Part shown: in pieces, positions 1 through 11,700 of the stretch
Numbering within the stretch: position 1 is the stretch's first letter
Layout of the letters: each line of letters opens with the position of its first letter
From: Merluccius polli
Lineage: Eukaryota > Chordata > Actinopteri > Gadiformes > Merlucciidae
Direction of reading: 5' to 3'
Assembly (NCBI GenBank): GCA_030340625.1
Contig: JAOPHQ010005717.1
Span: forward strand, 132,446-196,445
DNA: 64,000 bases
Notes under the pieces: model-generated
Database searches by the model: none
What the model saw: only the letters and a program-made list of their open reading frames with translations
What the model was told of the DNA's origin: nothing
Program-made: the position numbers and the translations under genes

Positions 1-465
1 TAGCTGTGAAATTAGATCATTTGTGAGACGGCCGCCATGTTGGTACGGTTTGAAATCCAAAAGCAGACAGCACACAACTGAAAGCATTCATATAGCCAGG
101 AAGTGTTTGCGTGGGCTGTCCCAATGGGGAAACAACAACAACCACGTCATCACTCACTCCAACCAATGGTGCAACTCTATCACTCTGTCACTGTCACACA
201 GTCAGTCACTCAGTGACAGAGCGTTGGGGATATAGGGCTGTCCTGCTGGTCCAGCCAAACATCCGTCAACACGGAAAAGCAGAAATAATGTTGATGTGAC
301 TGATTTAGATGATTTGGATTGTTTACGAGTCACCACAGGCCAGGGACAGTATTTGCTATCAGTTCCAAATATTATTGGTATTATTGGTACTGTCTTTCCC
401 ATCACACCAACCCGATGGAGTCAAAGTGTGTGAGTGTTTAACGGACCCTGGTTCTGTGTGTTCAG
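1..465. other. CC2D2A intron, 5' part of window
   Basis: Intronic sequence upstream of the first visible CC2D2A exon. I see no exon, RNA gene or recognisable transposon here. The short open frames have no codon structure and no similarity I recognise. The 3' end is the polypyrimidine-AG acceptor (ttctgtgtgttcag) that opens the exon at 466. Confidence 0.6.
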
Positions 466-3400
466 GGTCCCACGGCGTACGTTCTGACCCATGAGCAGAG
501 TCGCTACCTGATGTGGAACCCCAGCAGCGGTCAGTATTACGGACAGTATGACACCTTCTGCCCCCTGCAGGCTGTAGGCTGCCTGGTCAACGCCCACAAC
601 GTAAGCTTTCATTAGTATGGCGTCTGATTTTCCAGAACCATTGCACACTTTACATCTCAGATCTGTATAGTGTTGTTTATATTTAAATTCTTTGTTTCTT
701 TATTTAGTATTCATGTGCAGTATTTTTATATCTTCACTGCACCAACATATCAGAAATAAAATCCTTGTACATGTAAACTTACCAGGCAATCAAGCTCTTC
801 TGATTATAAGTGGGATGTTAAAATAGGACTTATAGGTTAATAGTCTAGTGGCTGTTTGACTCCCAGGCTGAAGGTTCTGGATTCCAACCCCAGTGTCCTC
901 AGTCTTACCTGTAGTCCTCCTAGAGCAAGATGCCGCCTAACCCCTACCTGCTCCTTAATAATCTGTCTCTGTACTGTCTAACCCCTACCTGCTCCTTAAT
1001 GACCTGTCTCTGTACTGTCTAACACCTACCTGCTCCTTAATGACCTGTCTCTGTACTGTCTAACCCCTACCTGCTCCTTAGTGACCTGTCTCTGTACTGT
1101 CTAACCCCTACCTGCTCCTTAGTGACCTGTCTCTGTACTGTCTAACCCCTACCTGCTCCTTCCTTTTGGATAAAAGTGTCTGCTAAATGACTAAATAGTC
1201 AATAGTAATATGATGTAATATCCAGGAAGGTCCAGTAGTTCAGGAGGTGTTGTGCATGTCCACTAGATGTGGTTTAACAGGAGGTGTTGTGTGTGTCCAC
1301 TAGGTGTGGTTTAACAGGAGGTGTTGTGCATGTCCACCAGGTGTGGTTTAACAGGAGGTGTTGTGCATGTCCACCAGGTGTGGTTTAACAGGAGGTGTTG
1401 TGCATGTCCACCAGGTGTGGTTTAACAGGAGGTGTTGTGCGTGTCCACAAGATGTGGTTTAACAGGAGGTGTTGTGCATGTCCACCAGGTGTGGTTTAAC
1501 AGGTGTTGTGCGTGTCCACCAGGTGTGGTTTAACAGGAGGTGTTGTGTGTGTCCACCAGGTGTGGTTTAACAGGAGGTGTTGTGCATGTCCACTAGATGT
1601 GGTTTAACAGGAGGTGTTGTGTGTCCACTAGGTGTGGTTTAACAGGAGGTGTTGTGTGTGTCCACTATGTGTGGTTTAACAGGTGTTGTGTGTGTGTCCA
1701 CTAGGTGTGGTTTAACAGGAGGTGTTGTGTGTGTCCACTAGGTGTGGTTTAACAGGAGGTGTTGTGCGTGTTCCCCAGGTGTGGTTTAACATCCAGGAGC
1801 ACTCTTCTCCAATGAGGATCAGTCTGGACACTGGTAAAGCCAACCTCTGGAAGCCCTTCTTCTCTCACTCCTCCCCCCACCCCGGACTCACCAGCATCCA
1901 GGTCAGCACATCATCTCTCCTATCCTCTCATGAGGTCTCCTATCTCCTTATACATGTCGTTATGATGTCGTCAACTAGTTTGTTATAGACTGTTATACCA
2001 TGGCCCGCGTGAATACTCTATTCTGATTGGCTGGAGAGGTGTGCATTATTTTTCGATAACATGCATGGCTACGAAGTGATCGTCTTATCACCAGTCTAAA
2101 AATGAATGCATTAAACAAAACGTTAATAACTGTCAACTTGTACCGGACTCGGACAGGACTACGTTTAGAAAGCTCGTTGCCATGTCGTTACTAAGGTCGT
2201 CTCTATTTACTGGAGTCATATAGTAATGTCTGCATTCCATATGAATCTCATGTTAACTGACATTAGGCATTAGTCAGACCCATATATTCGGTCATTTGCC
2301 GTTTGTTTACAGGCACACACAATGTAGTGCGAGGTAAAAGGTGTACATTTTTGAGACAGAATTACCCCAAAATATGAATCAACACCCTTATATTTTGATT
2401 TGCAAGATGCAAACCCTCTTAGCCCCTGCGTTGTGCATTATTTGTCGGTACATGCACATCGTGGATTATCCCTTACTTATCTCGTTTGGCCATCTCGTTA
2501 TGTAGTGAGTAGATGGATGCCTTCTATCTCGTTATTATGTCTCCTATCTCGCTATGTCTCCCATCTCATTATGTCTCCTATCTCGCTGTGATGAGATAGG
2601 AGACATACGTCTTCTGTTATGTCTCCTATGGTTTAGCTCGTATGTGTCGGGGTCCTTATGGTGCAGCTCATCTTGATGAATACATTATGTGAGCGTGTTG
2701 TGTGTGAGTTTTGATTTCCTGTCTTATTTGGTTCCCCTGGTGCAGCCGGAGAAGCTGGTCTACCGACGCTCGGACAGTGCAGCCGCTGCAGAGCTCCAGG
2801 ACAGGTAGGACCAACCACACGTTCTCCATCTCCATGTACACCACCACCATGTTCTCCATGTTCACCACCATGTTCAGGTGGGCTAGCAGAACGTAACGTC
2901 TCCTCCTCCCTCGCTCCTCCTCAGGATGGAGAAGATCCTGAAGGAGAAGATCATGGAGTGGCGCCCCCGCCAACCCACGCGCTGGAACCGCTACTGCACT
3001 TCCACGCTACGCCACTTCCTGCCCCGCTTGGAGCTCAGCGGGGCACGAGACATGGCAGATGAACACCGCCTGGAGCTGCACAGCCTGCTGGGGGACTACC
3101 GGGTGAGTCTAGCCCCTGGGGGTCTGTATCTGGACCTATTAACCCCCACCTCATTAATGGCCTGTATCTGGACCTATTAACCCCCACCTCATTAATGGCC
3201 TGTATCTGGACCTATTAACCCCCACCTCATTAATGGCCTGTATCTGGACCTATTAACCCCTACCTCATTAATGGCCTGTATCTTCTGGACATATTAACCC
3301 CCACCTCATTAATGGCCTGTATCTTCTGGACATATTAACCCCCAGCTCATTAATGGCCTGTATTGTCTGGACCTATTAACCCCTACCTCATTAATGGCCT

Positions 3401-4259
3401 GTATCTTCTGGACATATTAACCCCCACCTCATTAATGGCCTGTATCTGGACATATTAACCCCTACCTCATTAATGGCCTGTATCTTCTGGACATATTAAC
3501 CCTTACTTCATTAATGGCCTGTATCTTCTGGACATATTAACCCCTACCTCATTAATGGCCTGTATCTTCTGGACATATTAACCCCTACCTCATTAATGGC
3601 CTGTATCTGGACCTATTAACCCCTACCTCATTAATGGCCTGTATCTTCTGGACATATTAACCCCCACCTCATTAATGGCCTGTATCTTCTGGACATATTA
3701 ACCCCCAGCTCATTAATGGCCTGTATTGTCTGGACCTATTAACCCCTACCTCATTAATGGCCTGTATCTTCTGGACATATTAACCCCCAGCTCATTAATG
3801 GCCTGTATTGTCTGGACCTATTAACCCCCAGCTCATTAATGGCCTGTATCTTCTGGACATATTAACCCCCACCTCATTAATGGCCTGTATTGTCTGGACC
3901 TATTAACCCCCACCTCATTAATGGCCTGTATCTTCTGGACATATTAACCCCCACCTCATTAATGGCCTGTATCTTCTGGACATATTAACCCCTACCTCAT
4001 TAATGACCTGTATCTGGACCTATTCCCTGTCTCTATATAAAATTAATAATTATTATCGTTCGTCTGCCAGATCTCAGGGTTTCCGCTCCACCTGCCGTTC
4101 TCTGAGCTGCGGCCAGTCATCGAGGCGGTCTACAGCACGGGGGTGCACAGTGTGGAGGCCTCCAACGTAGAGTTCGCCCTGGCCGTGTACGTCCACCCGT
4201 ACCCCAACAACGTGCTCTCCGTCTGGGTCTACCTCGCCTCTCTCTTACGCACCAGGTAG
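466..4259 (+). CDS. cc2d2a: CC2D2A, last five coding exons (partial gene)
   Basis: C-terminal end of coiled-coil and C2 domain containing 2A, a large ciliary transition-zone protein (MKS/B9 module) needed to build the ciliary gate; human loss causes Joubert and Meckel syndromes (family knowledge). Exons: 466-600, 1779-1901, 2746-2804, 2925-3102, 4071-4259. All have AG/GT borders and compatible phases and give 227 residues ending in a TAG at 4257. The recognisable stretches GQYYGQYDTFCPLQAVGCL, VWFNIQEH, LWKPFF, EWRPRQPTRWNRYC, FPLHLPFSELRPVIEAVYST and VYVHPYPNNVLSVWVYLASL match the conserved C-terminal transglutaminase-like region of the family. The N-terminal coiled coils and the C2 domain lie to the left of the window. 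The second exon's acceptor has been amplified into a minisatellite, and the intron before the last exon is almost wholly another. The gene is convergent with FBXL5. Confidence 0.93.
838..1198 (+). mobile_element. tRNA-headed SINE with internal VNTR, copy 1
   Basis: The head at about 840-895 has an A-box-like stretch (tctagtggctgtttgactcc) and a B-box-like stretch (ggttctggattccaa). The body at about 940-1160 is five tandem copies of a roughly 40-bp unit (taacccctacctgctcctta + atgacctgtctctgtactgt). The tail is ttggataaaagtgtctgcta, the conserved 3' end of teleost V-SINE-like elements. It is too degenerate and too long to be a tRNA gene. The same head and VNTR recur at 23690-24540 and 53490-54940. 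Confidence 0.75.
1240..1776 (+). repeat. Minisatellite derived from a CC2D2A splice acceptor
   Basis: About 14 copies of a 37-bp unit lie immediately 5' of the CC2D2A exon at 1779. Each unit contains ccaccag followed by gtgtggtttaac. That is the real acceptor (ccccag) plus the first four codons (V-W-F-N) of the exon. Copies differ mainly by cca(c/t)(c/t)a(g/t) changes, and most keep the AG. The unit is 37 bp (not divisible by 3), so use of most decoys would shift the frame. Confidence 0.9.
1990..2480 (+). mobile_element. Dispersed interspersed repeat, copy 1
   Basis: Starts tataccatggcccgcgtgaa and contains cattctgattggctggag-like sequence, then ccggactcggacaggactac, cataatgtctgcattccat-like sequence and tgccgtttgtttacaggcac. 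The same string of blocks recurs at 50149-50745 in a NEK1 intron, so it is a transposed repeat. No coding capacity is visible. Class is unknown; the copy at 50149 has inverted accatgg motifs near its edges, so a non-autonomous DNA element is likely. Confidence 0.6.
2500..2650 (+). repeat. Short degenerate tandem repeat
   Basis: Repeats of tatctcgttatgtctcc-type units, including a short inverted stretch near 2575-2610 (ctatctcgctgtgatgagat). Intronic, no function visible. Confidence 0.5.
3110..4030 (+). repeat. Minisatellite filling the last CC2D2A intron
   Basis: About 22 copies of a 36-41-bp unit (cattaatggcctgtatctgg, then acctattaacccccacct), starting some 15 bases after the donor at 3103 and ending about 40 bases before the acceptor at 4070. 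Units vary in an internal ctt insertion (gtatcttctggacatatt versus gtatctggacctatt). It contains no exon sequence. Confidence 0.9.
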
Positions 4260-4917
4260 CGCTAGCTTTGCTGTTGCACTGTACTGCTTTTATACAACAG
4301 ATAGCGTTAATGTCACTATGCTGCTTTTATACATGTTAGCGTTATTGTAGGCCTACTACTAGGTGTACTGCTTTTAGACACGAGATGGTGCTAACATTAC
4401 TGTACTGCTTTTATATAGTGGTTGCGCTAACATTACTGTACTGCTTTTATATAGCGGTAACACTAACGTTACTGTACTACTTTTATATAGTGGTGGCGTT
4501 ACTGTATTGTTTTGGAACATGAGGTAGCATTAGCATTACACTTTACTGGTTTAGACGAAATAGCGCTAATGTTACTATACGGCTTTTAGCCACAACGTAG
4601 CGCTGACGTTACTTACATTATGCCGTTAGCCATCAGGTGCGGCTTAATGTACACTACACTGCTGTTAACCATTGCTAGTGTTACTGTAATGCATTTATAT
4701 ACCATATAACATTATAGTAGCGCTAGTGTTACTGTACTTATTTTATACACCAAAGGGATATTTTGAATTGTTCTGTATAAATCATTATGGACGGATAATT
4801 TATGTGTTGGGTTCTAATAATTTCATGTGAACATTGTTTTCTACACATTATGCATTGTAATACAATCATTTATACCACACCTGTCTCCCTTATGTTCAGT
4901 AACGACCAGCAGGCGAG
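4260..4917. other. CC2D2A 3' UTR and intergenic gap
   Basis: Between the CC2D2A stop and the FBXL5 polyadenylation site. The first 480 bases are a degenerate tandem repeat of tactgcttttatatag with gcgctaacgttactgt spacers. I see no AATAAA close to the CC2D2A stop on the + strand. No further gene seen. Confidence 0.5.
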
Positions 4918-4935
4918 AAATTAAGCAAACAAATC

Positions 4936-4941
4936 TTTATT
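4936..4941 (-). terminator. fbxl5: FBXL5 polyadenylation signal
   Basis: An AATAAA hexamer on the - strand (tttatt on +), about 780 bases beyond the FBXL5 stop codon at 5722. It is the first good hexamer in the convergent gap, so the 3' UTR would be about 4918-5721. Inferred from sequence only. Confidence 0.5.
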
Positions 4942-5721
4942 TTTCTTCAAATTAAGTTTACGTCTCCTCATGCACATGGAACCAAGCCCCAGAGCTCGGC
5001 GTTTATCCTCGTTAAACGTGCCGTTAAGAGCTCCGAGTGCCCCTTGACCTTAGAGAAGTTACCCTTCACCTAAAGAGGGGTATTTCTGTGGCCCACCTGG
5101 TCGTGTCTCACTACACAACTGGAGTGTTGCTGAACTCATCCTGAAAGTGACTTCTAAACAAATGAAAGCTAATGTTACCAGGACAACTAGGAGGGACAGT
5201 TTAGATTAGGATCCCACATCCCGCTAGTCGTACGAGTCATAGTGTGAAGTCTGGACGTATGGAAACCCTAACGTTATGAAACCATATGTTGTCTCACGTC
5301 CCTGTGTTGGGGTGCAGGGACTATAGCAATCTGTGTGTTGGGGTGTAGGGACAACCAGGTTGTAAATCATTAACACACAAGAACAGAAGATACAGTGCAT
5401 TCTATTTACTGATTGGATTATATTCAGTGACAACAGCATGGTTGACGAGAGTACAGGGAAAGTATTTAGTGAAATCTGTTTCTCAAGTTTGTTTTGCCAG
5501 AATGTACATCAGCAGAAACTTCCCAGTTCCTCCCCCAGTTCAGTCTTCTTCTCTACAAGGAACATTCCCTAGAAATACATTTGGGAACGCAACAACAGGC
5601 GCCAAACTTCCTTTTACAGTTTCATCAAGAAACATATCATTTAGCAACATGTACAGCGGTTGGTATTCCAGGTTAAAGTGCAATAGAAGGGGCGGTGACA
5701 GGGTGAGGGCTTGTGTGAGGG

Positions 5722-8700
5722 TCACTCTCCGGAGCGACAGCAGGCCCTGAAGCCACACTGCAGGTTCTGACAGCCGCTGGCCGTGTCCGCGTGGGGTCCT
5801 GGAAAACAAACCCAGCCGTAATCCGTGGGCTCAACCACACGCTAGAAGATCCAGTTCATCTCCAGCAAGAGCTAATAGAAGTTAGCCTCCACATGGTTTA
5901 ACATCATATGACTACATAGCAAGGGTTCTTGTAGATTTGTCAAGCCTGTTTATACTTGGACTGGTTTATAGTACTTCTTGTACTCTAAAGCCTGATTTAT
6001 ACATGCTGACGGAACAGTATAAACCAGGCTCTAGAGTAAGAAGTTATATCATAGTATAATATAACAGTTAAAAGGTTAACAAAACCACACAAAAAAACTG
6101 GTAACTACAAACATCGGCTTAAACGGGTGCCAGATGATGCAGCGGGGAAATGACCTCAACCGACACAGACTTCATCCAATGTGGAAGAGTGACTTTCCCC
6201 ACAGCGGCGTCTGTGTAACGGTTGGTGCTACCCACTTACCTTCCAGCCCACGGGGCCGCGGGCAGCACCTTGATACCCCCGCTGGGCGAGTCAGCAACAG
6301 AAGTACGTTCCACTCAACACCGGCGCTCACCCACACAACGTCTAATAAAGCTGTTGCTCAGCATGCAGCACGCCAAGTCGGTACACTGCAGAACCCCAAG
6401 AGCTCCCCGAGCGGGGAGGCGTGTGCGCTACCACCGATGTTGTCACAGTAGTAGAAGTGTGCGTTACCACCGATGTCACAGTAGCAGAAGTGTTGGTTGT
6501 GTGCGTTACCGTCAGTCAGTGGTAGAAATGTGCGTTACTGTCAATGTTGCAGTAGTAGAAGTGTGCGTTACTGTGGATGTCGCAGTAGAAGTGTGCGTTA
6601 CTGTGGATGTCGCAGTAGTAGAAGTGTGCGTTACTGTGGATGTCGCAGTAGTAGAAGTGTGCGTTACTGTGGATGTCGCAGTAGTAGAAGTGTGCGTTAC
6701 TGTGGATGTCGCAGTAGTAGAAGTGTGCGTTACTGTGGATGTCACAGTAGTAGAAGTGTGCGTTACTGTGGATGTCACAGTAGTAGAAGTGTGCGTTACT
6801 GTGGATGTCACAGTAGTAGAAGTGTGCGTTACTGTCGATGTCGCAGTAGTAGAAGTGTGCGTTACTGTCGATGTCGCAGTAGTAGAAGTGTGCGTTGCTG
6901 TGGATGTCGCAGTAGTAGAAGTGTGCGTTGCCATGGATGTCGCAGTAGTAGAAGTGTGCGTTGCCATGGATGTCGCAGTAGTAGAAGTGTGCGTTGCCGT
7001 GGATGTCGCAGTGGTAGAAGTGTGCGTTGCCATGGATGTCGCAGTGGTAGAAGTGTGCGTTGCCGTGGATGTCGCAGTGGTAGAAGTGTGCGTTGCCGTG
7101 GATGTCGCAGTGGTAGAAGTGTGCGTTGCCGTGGATGTCGCAGTGGTAGAAGTGTGCGTTGCCGTGGATGTCGCAGTGGTAGAAGTGTGCATTGCCGTGG
7201 ATGTCGCAGTGGTAGAAGTGTGCATTGCCGTGGATGTCGCAGTGGTAGAAGTGTGCATTGCCGTGGATGTCGCAGTGGTACAAGTGTGCATTGCCGTGGA
7301 TGTCGCAGTGGTACAAGTGTGCATTGCCGTGGATGTCGCAGTGGTAGTGTATGGAGGACTAAATGTGCCAAAATTAAATGAATAAATACACCATGTCAGT
7401 AATTAATTAAAATTGGAATTAAATACTTAAATGTGTCATTAATTCATTAAAATACCGATTCATGTTATGTAAACAAACAAACATATAATCATTTCACTAT
7501 TTAATTAATTTACATTTACATTTCATGATTTACATTTCATGATCCTGTGTTGCAGTGCTTCATGAATTGTCAAACTGTCAAACTCGCCCATCAAAGTTGG
7601 TAGGCGGATCCTAATGCCTGATTGGTTACCCTGGGCATCAAGTCAAGGCAAATCAATTCCAGATAATGGATTGATGCAGAGCTAGTGAACACATTCCAAT
7701 ACACTGGGTGGCGCTATTCCCCTCTACGTTGGTTTAGATACTCTATTAAACAAAACTTTCTGGTCCTGCTTCCACATCCTCTGCTAAGTCTAAAACGTCT
7801 CTCACCAACTCCCTAGAAAGTTCATGAAGATCCTCCAGGCACTCTACTTCAGACCAAAGCAATGGATCAGACTAGATTAGCGTTAGCCCCACCCACTGAC
7901 TTGATGGCCGAGTTTGACAGTTTGACAATTCATGAAGCACTGCAATACAGGATCGTGAAATGTAAATGTAAATCATGAAATGTAAATGTAAATTAATTAA
8001 ATAGTGAAATGATTATATACATTTTTTTTAACATAAAATTAATCGGTATTTTAATTAATTAATGACACATTTAAGTATTTAAATTCAATTTTAAATTAAT
8101 GACACATTTAAGTAATTATTTAATGGTGTATTTATTTATTTAATTTTGGCACTTTTAGTCCTCCATAGTAGTGTGCCTTACCGTTAATGTTGCAGTAGTA
8201 GAAGTGTGCGTTACTGTTGATGTCACAGTAGTTAAAGGCGTGTTACCGTCGATGTCGCAGTAGTAAATGTGCGCATTACCGTTAATGTCGCAGTAGTAAA
8301 AGCGAGTGTTACCATCGATGTTGCAGTAGTAAATGTGCGCGTTATCGTCAATGTCGCAGTAGAAGTGTGCATTACCGTTGATGTTGCAGTGGTAGAAGTG
8401 TGCGTTACCGTCAATGTTGCAGTAGTAAAAGCAAGTGTTACCGTTGATGTTGCAGTAGTAAAAGCGAGCGTTACCGTTGATGTCGCAGTAATAAAAGCGT
8501 GTGTTACCGTCGATGTCACAGTAGTAAATGTGCGCGTTAATGTCGCAGTAGAAGTGTGCGTTACCGTCTATAACAGTGGTAGAAGTGTGCGTTACGTCGA
8601 TGTTGCAGTAGTAAATGTGTGTGTTACCGTCAATGTCGTCACACTAGTAAAAGTGTGCGTACCGTTGATGTTGCAGTAGTAAATGTGTGCATTACTGTTG

Positions 8701-11700
8701 ATGTCGTTGCTGTAGTCAAATTGTGCGTTACCGTCGATGTTGTCGCAGTAGTAGAAATGCTGGTCATTGAGGGCTGGGCAGGCGGACACCAGCTCCTGAA
8801 GCCCCGCCTCTGTCACCAGGAGGCATCCGGACAGGTTGAGGTGCTCCAGAGACGGGAGTCCTCCGCGCTGAGACAGAGCCCTGAGGGACACCACCAGGTT
8901 AACAAACCACACACACACTATTCTAAGTAGCCTCTAGCTACATGCTGGGTGTAAGAACAGTAAGTAGCCGTTAGCTACATGCTGGGTGTAAGAACAGTAA
9001 GTAGCCGTTAGCTACATGCTGGGTGTAATAACAGTAAGTAGCCGTTAGCTACATGCTGGGTGTAGTAAGAGTAAGTAGCCGTTAGCTACATGCTTGGTGT
9101 AGTAACAGTAAGTAGCCGTTAGCTACATGCTTGGTGTAGTAACAGTAAGTAGCCATTAGCTACATGCTGGGTGTAGTAAGAGGAAGTAGCCGTTAGCTAC
9201 ATGCTTGGTGTAGTAAGAGTAAGTAGCCGTTAGCTACATGCTGGGTGTAGTAAGAGTAAGTAGCCGTTAGCTACATGCTGGGTGTAGTAAGAGTAAGTAG
9301 CCGTTAGCTACATGCTGGGTGTAGTAAGAGTAAGTAGCTGTTGGCTACATGCTGGGTGTAGTAAGAGCATCGTGTTCACCTGAGCCCTGTGTCTGTGACC
9401 TGGTAGCATCCAGAGAGGCTGAGGAACCTCAGTGGGCGTGTGTGGGCGTCCCTACTCCACCGCCCGCCCAGCGAGCAGCTGCTCTGGAAGCCTGCTGCGC
9501 CGCCGGGCTCACACGGGGCACCAGTCTTAGTCCTGGGGGTGGCATCGCCCAAGCAGCAGGAGGAGTGACCACAGGGCACATCTCCCGCTGTGCCGTACCG
9601 CCGCAGAAAGGAGGTGCTGAGAGTGGTCCTGTGTGCACGCCTCCTGCTCCGTCTGCAGCAGCAGGAGGAAGAGCCTCCCTCGAGGGTCGTAAAGCTACTC
9701 CTGTCGCTGTCTGCCCTCCGCCGGCTCCACTCTACCGCGTCCTCGATGTCTGCTGGCTCCCAAGGGTCCAGCAGCCAGACCCGGGGGACCACGGGGGCGG
9801 GGTCCCCGCCACCGGGCCGCCGCTTGAAGACCACGGCCCGGTGCTGGCGTCCCGCGGGCCATGGTGAGCAGTCGTCCAGCAGGGCAATGGGGAGGGGGGG
9901 GCTCCGCAGCAGCCGGGCTCGGCGCTCCAGGAGCCGGTCCAGGTGCGTGGACGGCGGCAGGTGGCCCAGGGCGACAGAGAGCTTCTTCAACGTCTGGTCG
10001 GAGATCTTCTCACATCCCGACAGGTCAAGGTGCTCCAGGAAGCGGCTGGCACCCAGAGACGACCAGCTGGAGAGGCGAACCACCAGGTCACTCAGTGACA
10101 TCATACTGATGTCTATGGAACGTACTCAATTCTTACTTTTCAGCATCACAGAGTCACCAACCTTACAAAAGGGCTTATTCATTTATTTGAACCACGTGGT
10201 CTCTTTTAAAGATGGGATTAAATACAGATGTTACCAGTAATGGAAGAAGCCCCAGTCACCGCCGGACGGGTCTTCAAGCAGAACAGAACACCTACCAGTC
10301 AAAAGCAGAGTCTGTGATGTGTGTCTGGGTCAGGTCCAGGTGAGTGATGTTAGGGCAGAGGGCGAGGATCTGACGCACCTGTAGGACAGGTACACAGGTG
10401 AAAGGCCCCTACTTGACCACAAGCTGTGATGTTTATTAGCCATTACACGCCATTTTAGAATCTACCCTCCAGTGACATGACTTGTGACCCACTTGTGATG
10501 TCACTATAAAATTACTAATCAACATAGGAACCCTTTAAGCACAGTGTGAATAAGAGGGTTGGTCCAGTGTGAGAATACAGCTGTATTCACTAAACCTAGA
10601 CACCCCAGATAAATAACATACCATCTTGCTGGAGGCGGTGGAGCTGTAGGCCAGAACCACCGACCGGACCGAGGAGCCCACAGCGGGCAGCAGGTTCTGG
10701 ATCATCCCCTTCAGCAGCTTCTTCTCTCGCTGGACGGCACTGATGGCCCATGAGTTCTCCACCAAGCCCGACACATCTACACCACCAGCACCACAGGTAA
10801 GCAATGTTGGACACCCTGGCTGGTTCTGGACGGCCCTGTGCTTTTAATCCCAAACCCAAGTTCTGCTTCCATATTGGAAGCTTTCTTTAGTGAATGTCCC
10901 ATCTGGGATGAATGAAGAACATCTCATCTTACAGCTGTTATGTTTTCTGCATTACATCATTTCTTAACATCATGTATTGTCGTGGAAACCCGTTCACTTC
11001 CACACTGTTCTGAACATTCTTACAAGGCTGTAGGTTCTGAGATAAATAAACTATCTCATCATATTTGAAGCCCATTCTCTTCTACACAGTTCTTTAACAT
11101 TTTAAATCACATGTGACTTCCTCCCGAGGCTCCTCCCAGGAAGCAAGGGCAGAACTTACCGGATTCGTCTACGTCTGCGTCCTCGTCCCAGTACTGGTAG
11201 GCCCGGCCCTCATGTTGCCGGTTCTTCACCCAGTCCTCATTGGGCTCCTGGTCCCCCTCGCCTGGGGGGGCGAGGTGGTCATCCCCTGCAGCACACACAA
11301 AGGACCATCAACCACCAGGTCTAGTCCACCACTAGGTCCCGTCAACCCTCACACACAGGGCCCAGTCAACCACCAGGTCCAGTCCCCTACCAGGTCAATT
11401 CAACCATCACGCACAGGGTCCAGTCAACCACCAGGTCCAGTCCACCACCATGTCCGGTCAACCATCACACACAGGGTCCAGTCAACCACCAGGTCCAGTT
11501 CACCACCATGTCCAGTCAACCATCACACACAGGGCCCAGTCAACCACCAGGTCCAGTCCCCTACCAGGTCCATTCAACCATCACACACAGGGTCCAGTCA
11601 ACCACCAGGTCCAGTCCACCACCATGTCCAGTCAACCATCACACACAGGGTCCAGTCCACCACCGGGTCCAGTCCTACCATCACACACAGCGTCCAGTCA

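Noticed and set aside
6425..7349. Possible CRISPR-like direct repeat array
   Set aside because: Units are contiguous without unique spacers, and the host is a eukaryote; it is a minisatellite.
6222..7385. Very long open frames (up to 387 codons) on both strands
   Set aside because: They arise because the 33-bp minisatellite unit is divisible by 3 and lacks stops in several frames at once; no domain, and it lies in an FBXL5 intron.
9376..10104. Plus-strand frames opposite FBXL5 exon 9
   Set aside because: GC-rich shadow frames; the - strand carries the conserved LRR coding sequence.
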